A DNA stretch of 64,000 bases, taken from the NCBI RefSeq assembly GCF_027497355.1, contig NZ_CP114909.1:1612001-1676000 (forward strand). Direction: 5' to 3'. The notes below the pieces were generated by a model, which was given only the letters and a program-made list of their open reading frames with translations, was not told the DNA's origin and searched no databases. Below are positions 1-8,722 of the stretch, in pieces. Position 1 is the stretch's first letter, and each line of letters opens with the position of its first letter. Source of the DNA: Micromonospora sp. WMMA1947. Lineage in GTDB: Bacteria > Actinomycetota > Actinomycetes > Mycobacteriales > Micromonosporaceae. Both the position numbers and the translations under genes were made by a program.

Positions 1-145
1 CCGGGTGCGCCTTGAGCGCCTTGCGCAGGGCGGCGTAGCCGTCCAGCTTCTCGTAGGTGCCGAGCCGCCACGCGTCCGGCGAGAGCCAGCGCTTGGTGAG
101 CACCGGCGTGAGCTTGGCCAGCGTCTCCGGCCGAGGAGTGGTCAC
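1..145 (-). CDS. nuoF: NADH-quinone oxidoreductase subunit F, N-terminal fragment
   Basis: This is the first 48 codons of NuoF, the flavoprotein that binds NADH and FMN in the peripheral arm of complex I. The gene starts with GTG and runs off the left edge of the window. The visible peptide begins [20 protein letters not shown] and continues with a WLSPDAW...GTYEKLDGYAAL stretch, which is the usual NuoF opening before the FMN domain. Its start overlaps the nuoE stop codon as GTGA, so translation is probably coupled to nuoE. The FMN and 4Fe-4S motifs lie outside the window, so the assignment rests on the N-terminal pattern and on operon position after nuoE. Confidence 0.88.
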   Translation of the reverse strand, partial: MTTPRPETLAKLTPVLTKRWLSPDAWRLGTYEKLDGYAALRKALKAHP

Positions 146-1236
146 TTCCGGACCCCCGATCCGTTGGCGTCCGCCGGGTCGGCGCCGTCCGCGCCCGTAC
201 CGGACTCCGCTTCCTTGAGGTTGCGCTCCTGCGCGCCGGCGTCGTCGCCGGCGGGCTTGCCGTCGCCGGCCGGCGGGTTCGCCGCCGCGCCGGCCGCCTC
301 CGCCGCCCGCGCGTCGCGCGGCGCCGGGGCCGGTCCGTCCACCGGGACCTTGGTGCCGGGGGCGTCCGGCACCGGGGTGCTCGCGTCCGGCTGCCGGGTC
401 TCGGCGGTACGCACCTGCGGCGACTTGGCGTCCGGTGCCTTCACGTCCGGCGCGGTGCTGCCGGAGGCCGCCTTCGGCTCGGCCGGCTCGGGCGCGGGGG
501 CCGGTTTCGCGGCCTCGGCCTTCGCCTTCGCCTCGGCGGCGGCCCGGTCGGCCTCGGCCTTGCTGCGGATCGGGGTCTTCGGGTCGAAGCCCGGCACCGA
601 GACGCCGTGCTGCTCGGCCAGGCGCAGGCCGCGCAGGCTCGGCTCGCCCGGCCCGCCGTCGGCCACCGCGCCGTCGCGCTCGTCGGCGAAACCGGCGAGC
701 TGGACCGCCATCTCCTTGAGCGTGCAGAGCCGCGCCCCACGGGTCGGCATCGGCCGGCCGCCGGCACGCAGCTCCTCGACCACGTCGAGCGCGGCCTGCG
801 GCTCCACGTTGTCGAAGAAGTCGTAGTTGACGGTCATCACCGGGCCGTAGTCGCACGCCGCCAGGCACTCGGCGTGCTCCAGGGTGATCTTCCCGTCGGC
901 GGTGGTCTCCTCGTGCCCGACGCCGAGGTGCTCGGCCAGGGTGTCGTAGACCTTCTGTCCGCCGAGCACGTCGCACATCGTGTTGGTGCAGACGCTCACC
1001 AGGTAGTCACCGGTCGGCTTGCGCTTGTACATGGTGTAGAAGGTGGCGACGGCGCCGACCTGGGCCTTGTTGAGCCCGAGCACCTCGGCGCAGAACTCGA
1101 CACCGGCCGGGGAGACGTAGCCCTCCTCGGACTGCACCAGGTGCAGCAGCGGCAGCAGCGCCGAGCGGGACCGGTCCGCCGGGTACCGGGCGATGATCTC
1201 CCGCGCCCGGGCGCGAGTCGTTTCGGAAAAACTCAT
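142..1236 (-). CDS. nuoE: NADH-quinone oxidoreductase subunit E with long C-terminal tail
   Basis: NuoE carries the [2Fe-2S] cluster N1a next to the NADH site of complex I. The thioredoxin-like domain covers roughly residues 1-180 and shows the four cluster cysteines Cys83, Cys88, Cys124 and Cys128 (VCTNTMC and AECLAAC). The protein is 364 residues long, while NuoE is usually about 160-250. The extra C-terminal part, from about residue 190, is low-complexity Ala/Pro/Lys/Glu sequence with no recognisable fold. The start ATG overlaps the nuoD stop by 4 bases and the stop overlaps the nuoF start by 4 bases, which indicates a tightly coupled operon. The catalytic assignment is firm; the role of the tail is unknown. 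Confidence 0.95.
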   Translation of the reverse strand: MSFSETTRARAREIIARYPADRSRSALLPLLHLVQSEEGYVSPAGVEFCAEVLGLNKAQVGAVATFYTMYKRKPTGDYLVSVCTNTMCDVLGGQKVYDTLAEHLGVGHEETTADGKITLEHAECLAACDYGPVMTVNYDFFDNVEPQAALDVVEELRAGGRPMPTRGARLCTLKEMAVQLAGFADERDGAVADGGPGEPSLRGLRLAEQHGVSVPGFDPKTPIRSKAEADRAAAEAKAKAEAAKPAPAPEPAEPKAASGSTAPDVKAPDAKSPQVRTAETRQPDASTPVPDAPGTKVPVDGPAPAPRDARAAEAAGAAANPPAGDGKPAGDDAGAQERNLKEAESGTGADGADPADANGSGVRK

Positions 1237-2558
1237 CGGTCACAACCACCCATCACGGGGTCCAGCGAGGCGCCGCCGGCGATCACGTCGGCGATCAGGC
1301 CGCCCTCGGCCATCGCCGGGAGGGCCTGGAGGTTGACGAAGCTCGGCTCCCGGTAGTGCACCCGGTAGGGCCGGGTGCCGCCGTCGGACACCGCGTGTAC
1401 GCCCAGCTCGCCGCGGGGCGACTCGATGCCGACGTACACCTGGCCCGGCGGAACCCGGAAGCCCTCGGTGACGAGCTTGAAGTGGTGGATCAGCGACTCC
1501 ATCGACTGACCCATGATCTTCGCGACGTGCTCGAGCGAGTTGCCCATGCCGTCCACGCCGATGGCGAGCTGCGCCGGCCAGGCGATCTTCTTGTCGGAGA
1601 CCATCACCGGGCCGGGCTTCAGGCGGTCCAGCGCCTGCTCGATCAGCTTCAGCGACTCGCGGATCTCCGCGACCCGGACCAGGTAGCGGCCCCACACGTC
1701 ACCGTCGGTGTGGGTCGGCACGTCGAACTCGTACGTCTCGTAACCGCAGTACGGCATCGTCTTGCGCAGGTCCCAGGCGAGGCCCGCGGACCGCAGCACC
1801 GGGCCGGTGACGCCGAGCGCCATGCAGGCGGTCACGTCGAGCACCGCCACGTGCTGCGTACGCTCCAGCCAGATCGGCTGGCCGGACAGCAGGTTCTCGT
1901 ACTCCTTGAGCCGCTTCGGCATCAGCTGGAGGAAGTCGCGGATCTTGCGGATCGCGTCGTCCGGCACGTCCTGCGCCACACCGCCCGGCCGCACGTACGC
2001 GTGGTTCATCCGCAGGCCGGTGATGGTCTCGAAGATGTCGAGGACGTACTCCCGCTCGCGGAAGCCGTACAGCATCATGTTGATCGCGCCCAGCTCCATG
2101 GCGGTGGTCGCCAGCCAGACCAGGTGCGACGAGACGCGGTTGAGCTCCATCATCAGCACGCGGATGGTGGTCGCCCGCTCGGTGATGTCGTCGGTGATGC
2201 CGAGCAGCTTCTCCACCGCGAGCGCGTACGCCGTCTCGTTGAACAGCGGCGAGAGGTAGTCCATCCGGGTCACGAACGTCGAACCCTGGACCCAGTTGCG
2301 GTACTCCAGGTTCTTCTCGATGCCGGTGTGCAGGTAGCCGACGACCGAGCGGGCCTCGCGGACCGTCTCGCCCTCCAGCTCCAGGACCAGCCGGAGCACG
2401 CCGTGGGTGGACGGGTGCTGCGGACCCATGTTGACGACGATCCGCTCGTCGTTGATCGGGTCCGTGCCGGAGACGACCTCGTCCCAGTCCCCGCCGGTGA
2501 CGGTGAAGACCTTGCCCTCGGTCGTCTCGCGCTCGGTCGCGTAGTTCGACGTGCTCAC
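1233..2558 (-). CDS. nuoD: NADH-quinone oxidoreductase subunit D
   Basis: NuoD is the 49-kDa-type subunit that, with NuoB, forms the quinone-binding pocket of complex I. The 441-residue product has the family signature [11 protein letters not shown] near residues 40-50 and a conserved C-terminal region with [11 protein letters not shown] chose the GTG at 2558 because GGAGGG lies just upstream and the conserved N-terminus begins soon after; a longer open frame reaching 2669 would run into nuoC and adds unrelated arginine-rich sequence. The stop overlaps the nuoE start (ATGA). The 55-bp gap to nuoC contains a GCGAAGCGGAG-type sequence resembling the repeat found at paaB. Confidence 0.96.
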   Translation of the reverse strand: MSTSNYATERETTEGKVFTVTGGDWDEVVSGTDPINDERIVVNMGPQHPSTHGVLRLVLELEGETVREARSVVGYLHTGIEKNLEYRNWVQGSTFVTRMDYLSPLFNETAYALAVEKLLGITDDITERATTIRVLMMELNRVSSHLVWLATTAMELGAINMMLYGFREREYVLDIFETITGLRMNHAYVRPGGVAQDVPDDAIRKIRDFLQLMPKRLKEYENLLSGQPIWLERTQHVAVLDVTACMALGVTGPVLRSAGLAWDLRKTMPYCGYETYEFDVPTHTDGDVWGRYLVRVAEIRESLKLIEQALDRLKPGPVMVSDKKIAWPAQLAIGVDGMGNSLEHVAKIMGQSMESLIHHFKLVTEGFRVPPGQVYVGIESPRGELGVHAVSDGGTRPYRVHYREPSFVNLQALPAMAEGGLIADVIAGGASLDPVMGGCDR

Positions 2559-2613
2559 AGTGCCAACCCTCCGATCGCGGCTGCGGGGCTCCGCTTCGCT
2601 GCACTCCTCGCGC

Positions 2614-3348
2614 TCACTGGTACGACCGCCGCTTGTCCGGCGGGGGGATCTCCGCACCCTTGTACTCAACCGGTACGCCGCCGAGCGGGTAGTCCTTGCG
2701 CTGCGGGTGCCCCTCCCAGTCGTCCGGCATGAGGATCCGGGTCAGGGCGGGGTGGCCGTCGAAGATGACGCCGAACATGTCGTACGCCTCCCGCTCCTGC
2801 CAGTCGGCGGTCGGGTAGACGGCGGTGACGCTCGGGACGTGCGGCTCCTCGACGGAGACCGCCACCTCCAGCCGGACCGTGCGCCGGTAGGTCATCGAGG
2901 TGAGCTGGTAGACCACGTGCAGCCGGCGCTCCGCGCCCAGGTAGTCCACACCGGACACCGACGAGAGCAGTTCGAAGCGCAGCGCGAGGTCGTCGCGCAT
3001 CACCTGGCAGACCTCGGCGATCCGCTCCGGGCGGACGTGCAGGGTCAGCTCGCCCCGGTCGACCACGACCTTCTCGATCGCGTCGCCGAAGTCCGGGTAC
3101 GCCTCCTCCAGCGCGTCCCGCACCTCGTCGAAGTAGCTCCCGTACGGCCGGGTCGCCTCCTCGATCGGCTTGCGCTGGCGGACCAGGCCGCCGTAGCCGG
3201 AGACGTCACCGGTGCCCTGGTTGCCGAACATGCCCCTACCGGCGGGGCTGGCCGGCGGGTACTCCGCCGGGGCGGTGGAGCTGGCACCGGCCGGGGTGGT
3301 GGGTACCGGCACCCCGCCGTCGTTGTTCTTGTCGTTCGGTGCGGTCAT
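2614..3348 (-). CDS. nuoC: NADH-quinone oxidoreductase subunit C
   Basis: NuoC is the 30-kDa-type subunit of the complex I peripheral arm and contacts NuoB and NuoD. The 244-residue product has an acidic, low-complexity N-terminus of about 60 residues. The conserved domain follows, including the C-terminal signature with [18 protein letters not shown] and [16 protein letters not shown]. It is a separate gene here and not a NuoCD fusion as in Escherichia coli. Its start overlaps the nuoB stop by 4 bases, so the order nuoA-B-C-D-E-F is preserved. Confidence 0.95.
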   Translation of the reverse strand: MTAPNDKNNDGGVPVPTTPAGASSTAPAEYPPASPAGRGMFGNQGTGDVSGYGGLVRQRKPIEEATRPYGSYFDEVRDALEEAYPDFGDAIEKVVVDRGELTLHVRPERIAEVCQVMRDDLALRFELLSSVSGVDYLGAERRLHVVYQLTSMTYRRTVRLEVAVSVEEPHVPSVTAVYPTADWQEREAYDMFGVIFDGHPALTRILMPDDWEGHPQRKDYPLGGVPVEYKGAEIPPPDKRRSYQ

Positions 3349-4025
3349 TTCGGGCCCCTATGCGACGCCTGAAGGTGGTTCTGCGCCTTCATCCAGTTCT
3401 CGATCCGGAGCTGCTCCTCGCGCCCCTCGCGGACCGCCTTCGTCCACTCGGCACGGCGGGCCTTGTCGCTGCGGTACGACGAGGGCATCGAGCCGTACGG
3501 CACCACCGGCACGTCACCGCGCGCCTGGCGGGCCTCCAGCATCTTGCGGCCGTTCGGGCCCAGCGGCTCGTGCATGATCTTCTCGCGCAGCTTGAGCACC
3601 GCGTCGATGAGCATCTCCGGCCGGGGCGGGCAGCCGGGGAGGTACATGTCGACCGGGACGACGTGGTCGACGCCCTGCACGATGGCGTAGTTGTTGAACA
3701 TGCCGCCGCTGCTGGCGCAGACGCCCATCGAGATGACCCAGCGGGGCTCGGCCATCTGGTCGTAGATCTGGCGCAGGACCGGTGCCATCTTCTGGCTCAC
3801 CCGGCCGGCCACGATCATCAGGTCCGCCTGGCGGGGCGAGGCGCGGAAGACCTCCATGCCCCAGCGGCCCATGTCGTAGTGCGGGCCGCCCGCCGCCATC
3901 ATCTCGATGGCGCAGCAGGCCAGACCGAACGTGGCGCCCCAGACCGAGGTCTTCCGCGTCCAGTTGACCAGCTTCTCGACGCTGGTGAGCAGGACGCCGG
4001 AGGGGAGCTTCTCCTCGATGCCCAT
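3345..4025 (-). CDS. nuoB: NADH-quinone oxidoreductase subunit B
   Basis: NuoB holds the terminal 4Fe-4S cluster N2, which passes electrons to the quinone. The tandem cysteines Cys37-Cys38 ([10 protein letters not shown]), Cys103 (GVCASSGG) and Cys132 (GCPPRPEML) are all present, which are the expected N2 ligands. The product is 226 residues; the conserved domain takes up residues 10-165 and a charged C-terminal extension follows. The gene lies between nuoA (11-base gap) and nuoC (4-base overlap). Confidence 0.96.
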   Translation of the reverse strand: MGIEEKLPSGVLLTSVEKLVNWTRKTSVWGATFGLACCAIEMMAAGGPHYDMGRWGMEVFRASPRQADLMIVAGRVSQKMAPVLRQIYDQMAEPRWVISMGVCASSGGMFNNYAIVQGVDHVVPVDMYLPGCPPRPEMLIDAVLKLREKIMHEPLGPNGRKMLEARQARGDVPVVPYGSMPSSYRSDKARRAEWTKAVREGREEQLRIENWMKAQNHLQASHRGPK

Positions 4026-4036
4026 CTGCTACCTCC

Positions 4037-4402
4037 TCAGTCCCAGTCCAGGCCGCCGCGACGCCACACGTAGGCGTACGCGACGAAGACCGCGACGATG
4101 AACAGGACCATCTCCACGAAGCCGAAGATCGGCAGGGCGTCGAAGGAGACCGCCCAGGGGTAGAGGAAGATGATCTCGATGTCGAAGACGATGAAGAGCA
4201 TCGCCGTCAGGTAGAACTTGATCGGGAACCGGCCGCCGCCGACCGGCTGCGGGCTCGGCTCGATGCCACACTCGTACGCCTCGAGCTTGGCCTTGTTCAG
4301 ACGCCGCGGGCCGGCGAGTCGGGCAGCGGCCACGGAGAACAGCGCGAACGCCGCAGCGAGGGCGAACAGCCCGATGATGGGTGCGTAAGGAGAGAGCGTC
4401 AT
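4037..4402 (-). CDS. nuoA: NADH-quinone oxidoreductase subunit A
   Basis: NuoA is a small membrane subunit of complex I near the quinone entry site. The 121-residue protein has three predicted membrane segments at about residues 7-27, 65-85 and 92-112. It carries the family motif YECGIEP...RFPIKFYLTAMLFIVFDIE between the first two. AGGGG sits 7 bases before the ATG. It is the first nuo gene. The flavoprotein gene upstream points the same way with a 119-bp gap, so nuo could use its own promoter in that gap or continue from upstream. Confidence 0.95.
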   Translation of the reverse strand: MTLSPYAPIIGLFALAAAFALFSVAAARLAGPRRLNKAKLEAYECGIEPSPQPVGGGRFPIKFYLTAMLFIVFDIEIIFLYPWAVSFDALPIFGFVEMVLFIVAVFVAYAYVWRRGGLDWD

Positions 4403-4521
4403 CGTTGTCCCCTGCTCGTCCTTCCCTGACCTCGGTGGTTGGCCAAAATCACACTATTCACGTCCCTGAGACCTCGGTCGTCGGGGGGTCGATCTCTGTC
4501 CGGCTCGTGGTCGGTCGTCTC
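4403..4521 (-). promoter_or_regulatory. Possible nuo operon promoter region
   Basis: The 119-bp gap before nuoA contains a local AT-rich patch in otherwise GC-rich DNA. On the minus strand it includes TAGTGT (4456-4451), which fits an actinobacterial -10 hexamer. No convincing -35 is seen 17-18 bases upstream of it. This is a weak call based only on composition and position. Confidence 0.3.
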
Positions 4522-5796
4522 CTACACGGCCGGGGCCGCCTTCGTCATCGCGTTGATGACCCGGTCCATCGCGTCCCCGCCGCGCGGGTCGGTCAGGTTG
4601 GCCAGCAGCTTGAGCACGAAGCGCATGAGCATCGGGTGCGGCATGCCGTGTTTGGTCGCCATCCGCATGATCTCGGGGCGGCCGATGAGCTTCACGAAGA
4701 CGCCGCCGAGCCGGTAGTAGCCGCCGAAGCGGGCCTTCAGCTCCTGCGGGTACGCCATCAGTGCCCGCTCCCGCTCCGCGCCGGCCGGGCGGGCCAGGGC
4801 CTGCACCAGGACCTCCGCAGCCATCTCGCCCGACTCCATCGCGTACGCGATGCCCTCGCCGTTGAACGGGTTGACCATGCCACCGGAGTCGCCGACCAGC
4901 AGCACACCGCGGGTGTAGTGCGGAACCCGGTTGAAGCCCATCGGCAGTGCGGCGCCGAGAATCGGGCCCTCCGCGTTGGCCTCGTCGGTCATCCCCCAGT
5001 CCTCGGGGGTGTTCGCGAGCCAGTCGGTGAGCAGCTTGCGGTAGTTCGTCTTGCCGAACGCCGAGGAGGAGTTGAGGACGCCCAGGCCGACGTTCACCCG
5101 GCCGTCGCCGAGGCCGAAGATCCAGCCGTAGCCGGGCAGCAGCGCGTCGCTGCCCTTGGCCCGCAGCTCCAGCCAGGACTCCAGGTAGTCGTCGTCGTGC
5201 TTGGCGGGCGAGCGGTAGTAGCGGCGGACGGCCACACCGATCGGGCGGTCCTCCCGCTTGGCCAGCCCGAGGGCGAGCGGGAATCGGCCGGAGACGCCGT
5301 CGGCGGCGACCACGAGCGGCGCGTGGAACGTCGCGGGTTCCTTGTCCGGGCCGACCTCGGCCTGCACGCCGATCACCCGGTCGTCGGCGCCGAGCACCGG
5401 CCCGAGGACGTTGACGCTGGTCTGGAGCTTCGCCCCGGCGGCGACCGCGCGCTGGGCGAGCAGGTCGTCGAAGTCGAGCCGGGTGCGCACCAGGCCGTAG
5501 TTGGGGAAGCTGGCCAGGTCGGGCCAGTCCAGCTCCAGGCGTACTCCGCCGCCGATCACCCGCAGGCCCTTGTTGTGCAGCCAGCCCGCCTCGGGCGAGG
5601 TGTCCACGCCCATCCGGATGAGCTGCCGTACGGCCCGGGGCGTGAGCCCGTCACCGCAGACCTTCTCCCGGGGAAACTCCGTCTTCTCCAGCAGCAGCAC
5701 GCGTACGCCGTGCCGCGCCAGGTGGTACGCCGTGGCCGATCCTCCGGGACCGGCGCCCACGACGATGACGTCGGCGTCGTTCTCCACCGCGGTCAT
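4522..5796 (-). CDS. Geranylgeranyl reductase family FAD-dependent oxidoreductase
   Basis: This 424-residue flavoprotein belongs to the geranylgeranyl reductase family, which saturates double bonds in isoprenoid chains. In actinobacteria the relative MenJ reduces the menaquinone side chain; that role is inferred here from the position between menG and nuo. An N-terminal Rossmann motif (VIVVGAGPGGS, about residues 9-19) binds FAD, followed by FPREKVCGDGLTPRAV. A later GDSGGMVNPFNGEGI is the second FAD contact region. I chose the ATG at 5796 because GGAGG lies just upstream; in-frame ATGs at 5814 and 5832 lack this. Confidence 0.88.
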   Translation of the reverse strand: MTAVENDADVIVVGAGPGGSATAYHLARHGVRVLLLEKTEFPREKVCGDGLTPRAVRQLIRMGVDTSPEAGWLHNKGLRVIGGGVRLELDWPDLASFPNYGLVRTRLDFDDLLAQRAVAAGAKLQTSVNVLGPVLGADDRVIGVQAEVGPDKEPATFHAPLVVAADGVSGRFPLALGLAKREDRPIGVAVRRYYRSPAKHDDDYLESWLELRAKGSDALLPGYGWIFGLGDGRVNVGLGVLNSSSAFGKTNYRKLLTDWLANTPEDWGMTDEANAEGPILGAALPMGFNRVPHYTRGVLLVGDSGGMVNPFNGEGIAYAMESGEMAAEVLVQALARPAGAERERALMAYPQELKARFGGYYRLGGVFVKLIGRPEIMRMATKHGMPHPMLMRFVLKLLANLTDPRGGDAMDRVINAMTKAAPAV

Positions 5797-5930
5797 CCGC
5801 GCCTCCTCCCGCATGCTCGTGAAATGCTTCACAAGCCGATCCGGTTGGAGTCTATGACCGCCGTTACACCAGTACGCGGTGAGGGGGGCCTAACTTCGCG
5901 GAAACGGGCCGGTAGGAGCGCCGAAACCGG

Positions 5931-6149
5931 TCACGGACGGGCCGGCGAGGCCGGTCCCAGGCCGGCGTCGAGGCGGATCGCCTCGGGCAGGTGGTCGCGC
6001 AGCGCGCCACCGGCCGCCCGGTCCAGCGCCGCCAACACCTCGGCGACGACCTGCCGTACGTCGGCGGGATCCGCGCCGGCCAGTTCGCGAAGCTGCGCGA
6101 TCAGCTCGGCGGCGTCGTCGTCGGTGGCGGCCTGGTCTGGTCCCGTCAT
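5931..6149 (-). CDS. Small acidic hypothetical protein
   Basis: This is a possible 72-residue protein of unknown function. It is acidic and helix-rich (DDDAAELIAQLRELAG, then VRQVVAEVLAALDRAAGG), with no cysteines, membrane segment or known motif. It sits between menG and the reductase gene in the same direction, with a 74-bp gap upstream and 134 bp downstream. There is no clear ribosome-binding site. Codon use looks like the neighbours, and the frame has the amphipathic pattern of a real protein, but it could be a chance frame. Confidence 0.5.
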   Translation of the reverse strand: MTGPDQAATDDDAAELIAQLRELAGADPADVRQVVAEVLAALDRAAGGALRDHLPEAIRLDAGLGPASPARP

Positions 6150-6223
6150 GGGGGCGAGCCTACGGGACAAAGTAGACCAGAATCGGATATTCACGAAATG
6201 ACCAGCGCTTGCTGGCTGGAGGG

Positions 6224-6934
6224 TCAGTTTCGGACGGCCCGGTGCAGCGCCACGACGCCGCCGGTCAGGTTGCGCCACGCCACCCGGCCCCAGCCGGCCG
6301 CGCCGATCCGGGCGGCCAGCGCCGCCTGGTCCGGCCAGGCCCGGATCGACTCCGCCAGGTAGACGTAGGCGTCCGGGTTGCTCGACACCGCGCGGGCGAC
6401 GGCCGGCAACGACCGCATCAGGTACGACAGGTAGACGGTGCGGAACGCCGGGTTCACCGGCGTGCTGAACTCGCAGACCACCAGCCGCCCGCCCGGCCGG
6501 GTCACCCGGGCCAGCTCGGCCAGCGCGGCGTCGGTGTCGTTCACGTTGCGCAGCGCGAAGGAGATGGTCACCGCGTCGAAGCTGGCGTCGGCGAACGGCA
6601 ACCGCAGCGCGTCCCCGGCCAGCAGCGGCACCGACGGGCGGGTGCGCTTGCCCGCGTACAGCATGCCCAGCGACAGGTCGGCGCCGACCGCGTACGCCCC
6701 GGAGTGGGCCAGTTCCTCGGTCGAGACGCCGGTGCCGGCGCCCACGTCGAGCACCCGCTCGCCGGGCCGCAGCCCGAGCGCCGCCCGGGTGGCCCGCCGC
6801 CAGGACCGGTCCTGCCCGAAGGAAAGCACGGTGTTGGTCAGGTCGTAGCGGGCCGCGACACCGTCGAACATCGCGGCTACCTCGTGCGGCTGCTTGTCCA
6901 GGCTGGCGCGCTGGCCCTGCGGGGTACGGCTCAC
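6224..6934 (-). CDS. menG: Demethylmenaquinone methyltransferase (MenG/UbiE family)
   Basis: The enzyme methylates demethylmenaquinone with S-adenosylmethionine in the last step of menaquinone synthesis. The 236-residue product has motif [13 protein letters not shown] (about residues 58-69) for SAM binding and the UbiE/MenG opening [13 protein letters not shown]. It also has [10 protein letters not shown] and the [13 protein letters not shown] region. I favour the GTG at 6934 ([15 protein letters not shown]), which matches the usual family N-terminus. GGAGGG lies almost against it, so an earlier start up to 7000 cannot be excluded. The neighbouring reductase and mqnC support the pathway assignment. 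Confidence 0.92.
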   Translation of the reverse strand: MSRTPQGQRASLDKQPHEVAAMFDGVAARYDLTNTVLSFGQDRSWRRATRAALGLRPGERVLDVGAGTGVSTEELAHSGAYAVGADLSLGMLYAGKRTRPSVPLLAGDALRLPFADASFDAVTISFALRNVNDTDAALAELARVTRPGGRLVVCEFSTPVNPAFRTVYLSYLMRSLPAVARAVSSNPDAYVYLAESIRAWPDQAALAARIGAAGWGRVAWRNLTGGVVALHRAVRN

Positions 6935-6984
6935 CCCTCCACTCTGCCAGCCGCGCCGCTCCCGTCCCGCCCCGGGTACGCGAG

Positions 6985-7012
6985 AGGGCGGGGTGGTCAC
7001 CCACCCCGCCCT
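6985..7012 (-). terminator. Perfect 12-bp hairpin with TCAC loop
   Basis: AGGGCGGGGTGG (6985-6996) and CCACCCCGCCCT (7001-7012) form a perfect 12-bp stem around the loop TCAC. It lies 21 bases after the stop of the LPVTG surface protein gene, so it probably acts as a terminator. There is no T tract, as is common in actinobacteria. A longer hairpin with the same core and the same loop is at 8410-8445. Confidence 0.75.
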
Positions 7013-7033
7013 GATCGCGTAACGGTTCGCCGG

Positions 7034-8293
7034 TCAGTCCTCGGCGCGCTCCTCGCCCGGCGTGACGAGCACCACCTTGCGGCGGCGGGACAGCATCATC
7101 AGCGCCGCGCCGGCCGCGAGGACGGCCGCGCCGATTCCGCCGATCAGGCCGACCTGCATACCGGTCACCGGCAGGCCGCCGTCGCCGGTGCCGCCTCCCG
7201 TACCGCCACCGGCGGTCGGGGTCGGCACCGCCGTCACGCTGCCGGTCGGGGTCGGCTCGGCGGTCGGCGTCGAGGTCGGGCCGGCGGTCGGCGTCGGGCT
7301 CGGCGTCGACTGCGGGCTCTGGTCGACGAAGACGTCGAACTGGGCGGTGTTGTCACCGTCGTCGGCCTCGGAGAACGCGCGGCGCTGCGCCGAGGTGGCG
7401 GCCTTCGGCCGCTCCTCCGGCGTGCCGGAGGCCGCCTCCAGCCCGGCGGCCCAGACGAAGCCCGGGCGGAGCACCTTCTCGGTCACGTCCGCGCCGACAG
7501 TCACCCGCACGCCCGCGGTGTAGTACTGGCCGGGCTTGAGCACCGCGCCCAGGTCCTCGCAGTACGCGTTGGCGAACCCGCCCAGGTTCTGCTCGACGCA
7601 GCCCTCGGGCAGCTCGGCGAAGGTGACGCCGGCCGGCAGCGTGATGCCGTAACTGACGCCGGTGGCGTTCTCGCTGCCGTCGTTGAACACGGCCCAGTCC
7701 AGCGGCGCGGTCTGGCCCGGCCGGACCGGGCGCAGGCCCGACTCACCGGCGTCGTCGCCGTCGACCACCACGTCGGCGTACACGTCCTGGACCCACGTGG
7801 TGAGGTCGTAACCGGGGTCGGTGACGGTGATGTCGTGGTCGACCGTGTCCAGCACGCCGGTGCCGTTCGCCGCGCTGATCGAGACCGTGAGCGTGCCGGC
7901 CGCGCCAGTGCCGCCGGTGGAGAACAGCGGGATGCCGAAGTCCTCAGTGGTCCCGGCGGGCAGGTCGCCCAGCAGGCAGGAGAAGGCGGTGCCGCGGATG
8001 TCGCAGCCGGCCGGGACCAGCACACCGACCTTGGCCCTCACGAGGCCCTTCGTCTCGACCGTGACCCGGACGTCCTTCGCGTCCACCGTCCCGACGGTGT
8101 TGTTCACCTGGAACTTGAACGGCTTGGCCTTGGCCTTGCTGACGCCGTTGGCGAGCTGGTAGCTGAGCGGGATGAGCTGGAGGTCGGCCTTGTCGGCCGC
8201 CTGCGCCGGGCCGGCGAGCGCGCCGAGACCGGCGGTGGAGAGCAGGGCCACGACGCCGGCGCTGGCCAGCGTGGACCGGTAGCGGAAGGTCAT
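7034..8293 (-). CDS. LPVTG-anchored secreted surface protein
   Basis: The 419-residue protein looks like a wall-linked surface protein. It has an N-terminal signal peptide (about residues 1-32, ending AGPAQA), followed by beta-rich, repeat-like domains resembling the DUF11/COG1361 type. A Pro/Thr linker occupies residues 325-360. At the C-terminus it has LPVTG (residue 374), a membrane segment and a positive tail SRRRK, which is the sortase sorting signal. Cysteines in the middle part may pair outside the cell. Start ATG follows GGGGGA. Ligand and function are unknown. The gene stands alone, bounded by hairpins on both sides. Confidence 0.85.
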   Translation of the reverse strand: MTFRYRSTLASAGVVALLSTAGLGALAGPAQAADKADLQLIPLSYQLANGVSKAKAKPFKFQVNNTVGTVDAKDVRVTVETKGLVRAKVGVLVPAGCDIRGTAFSCLLGDLPAGTTEDFGIPLFSTGGTGAAGTLTVSISAANGTGVLDTVDHDITVTDPGYDLTTWVQDVYADVVVDGDDAGESGLRPVRPGQTAPLDWAVFNDGSENATGVSYGITLPAGVTFAELPEGCVEQNLGGFANAYCEDLGAVLKPGQYYTAGVRVTVGADVTEKVLRPGFVWAAGLEAASGTPEERPKAATSAQRRAFSEADDGDNTAQFDVFVDQSPQSTPSPTPTAGPTSTPTAEPTPTGSVTAVPTPTAGGGTGGGTGDGGLPVTGMQVGLIGGIGAAVLAAGAALMMLSRRRKVVLVTPGEERAED

Positions 8294-8722
8294 TGTTCCC
8301 CCGGGGGTAGGGACGTGCCGATCAATGCACGGAACGAAGGGACGGTACCGGAGCGACGCGTCGCCACGCCAGCGTCCGACGGTGGGAATTCCCGTCGGTA
8401 CCGACAGACGGCAAGGGCGGGATGGTCACCCATCCCGCCCTTGCCGCGGTGCGTTATGTGAACGGCCCTCATGGGCCGATGGAGGACGACGGTCCCCGAC
8501 GGACGCCGCCAGCGTAATGGCGTCGTCGGCTCACCGGGCCGTGCTCGACCGGGTCGCCGCCGACCTGTTACCTGCCTGCTCGCGGCCCGGATCGGTGGTG
8601 TCGCGCGGGCAGGCTAGCCGCCGGTGATCACGCAGGTGAAGACCCCTGACCGAAGCTTCACCGGAAACGGGCGGACCTCCGGCCGCACGACGGACGGTGA
8701 CCGGCCGAACGGCCGAACCCGC
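8294..8722. other. 429-bp intergenic region between mqnC and the LPVTG gene
   Basis: No protein gene is supported here. The region holds the 5' leader of the LPVTG gene and a perfect 16-bp hairpin at 8410-8445. A second hairpin, GACGCCGCCA (8502-8511) with TGGCGTCGTC (8518-8527), has one mismatch and could terminate mqnC. The rest has no recognised element. Confidence 0.6.
8410..8445. terminator. Perfect 16-bp hairpin with TCAC loop
   Basis: GGCAAGGGCGGGATGG (8410-8425) pairs perfectly with CCATCCCGCCCTTGCC (8430-8445) around loop TCAC. It lies about 117 bases upstream of the LPVTG gene start and 277 bases downstream of mqnC. It shares its core and loop with the hairpin at 6985-7012. It could end transcription from mqnC or shape the leader of the surface protein mRNA. 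Confidence 0.65.

Noticed and set aside
1356..2732. Long plus-strand open frame opposite nuoD and nuoC
   Set aside because: It is antisense to conserved nuo genes and rich in His, Arg and Val from complementary GC-rich codons; it has no motif.
4381..6201. 606-codon plus-strand open frame opposite the reductase gene
   Set aside because: High GC content leaves antisense frames open; the sequence is low-complexity and the opposite strand holds a clear flavoprotein.
6209..8461. 750-codon plus-strand open frame opposite menG and the surface protein
   Set aside because: It is a shadow of two well-supported minus-strand genes and contains only Arg/Gly/His-rich text.
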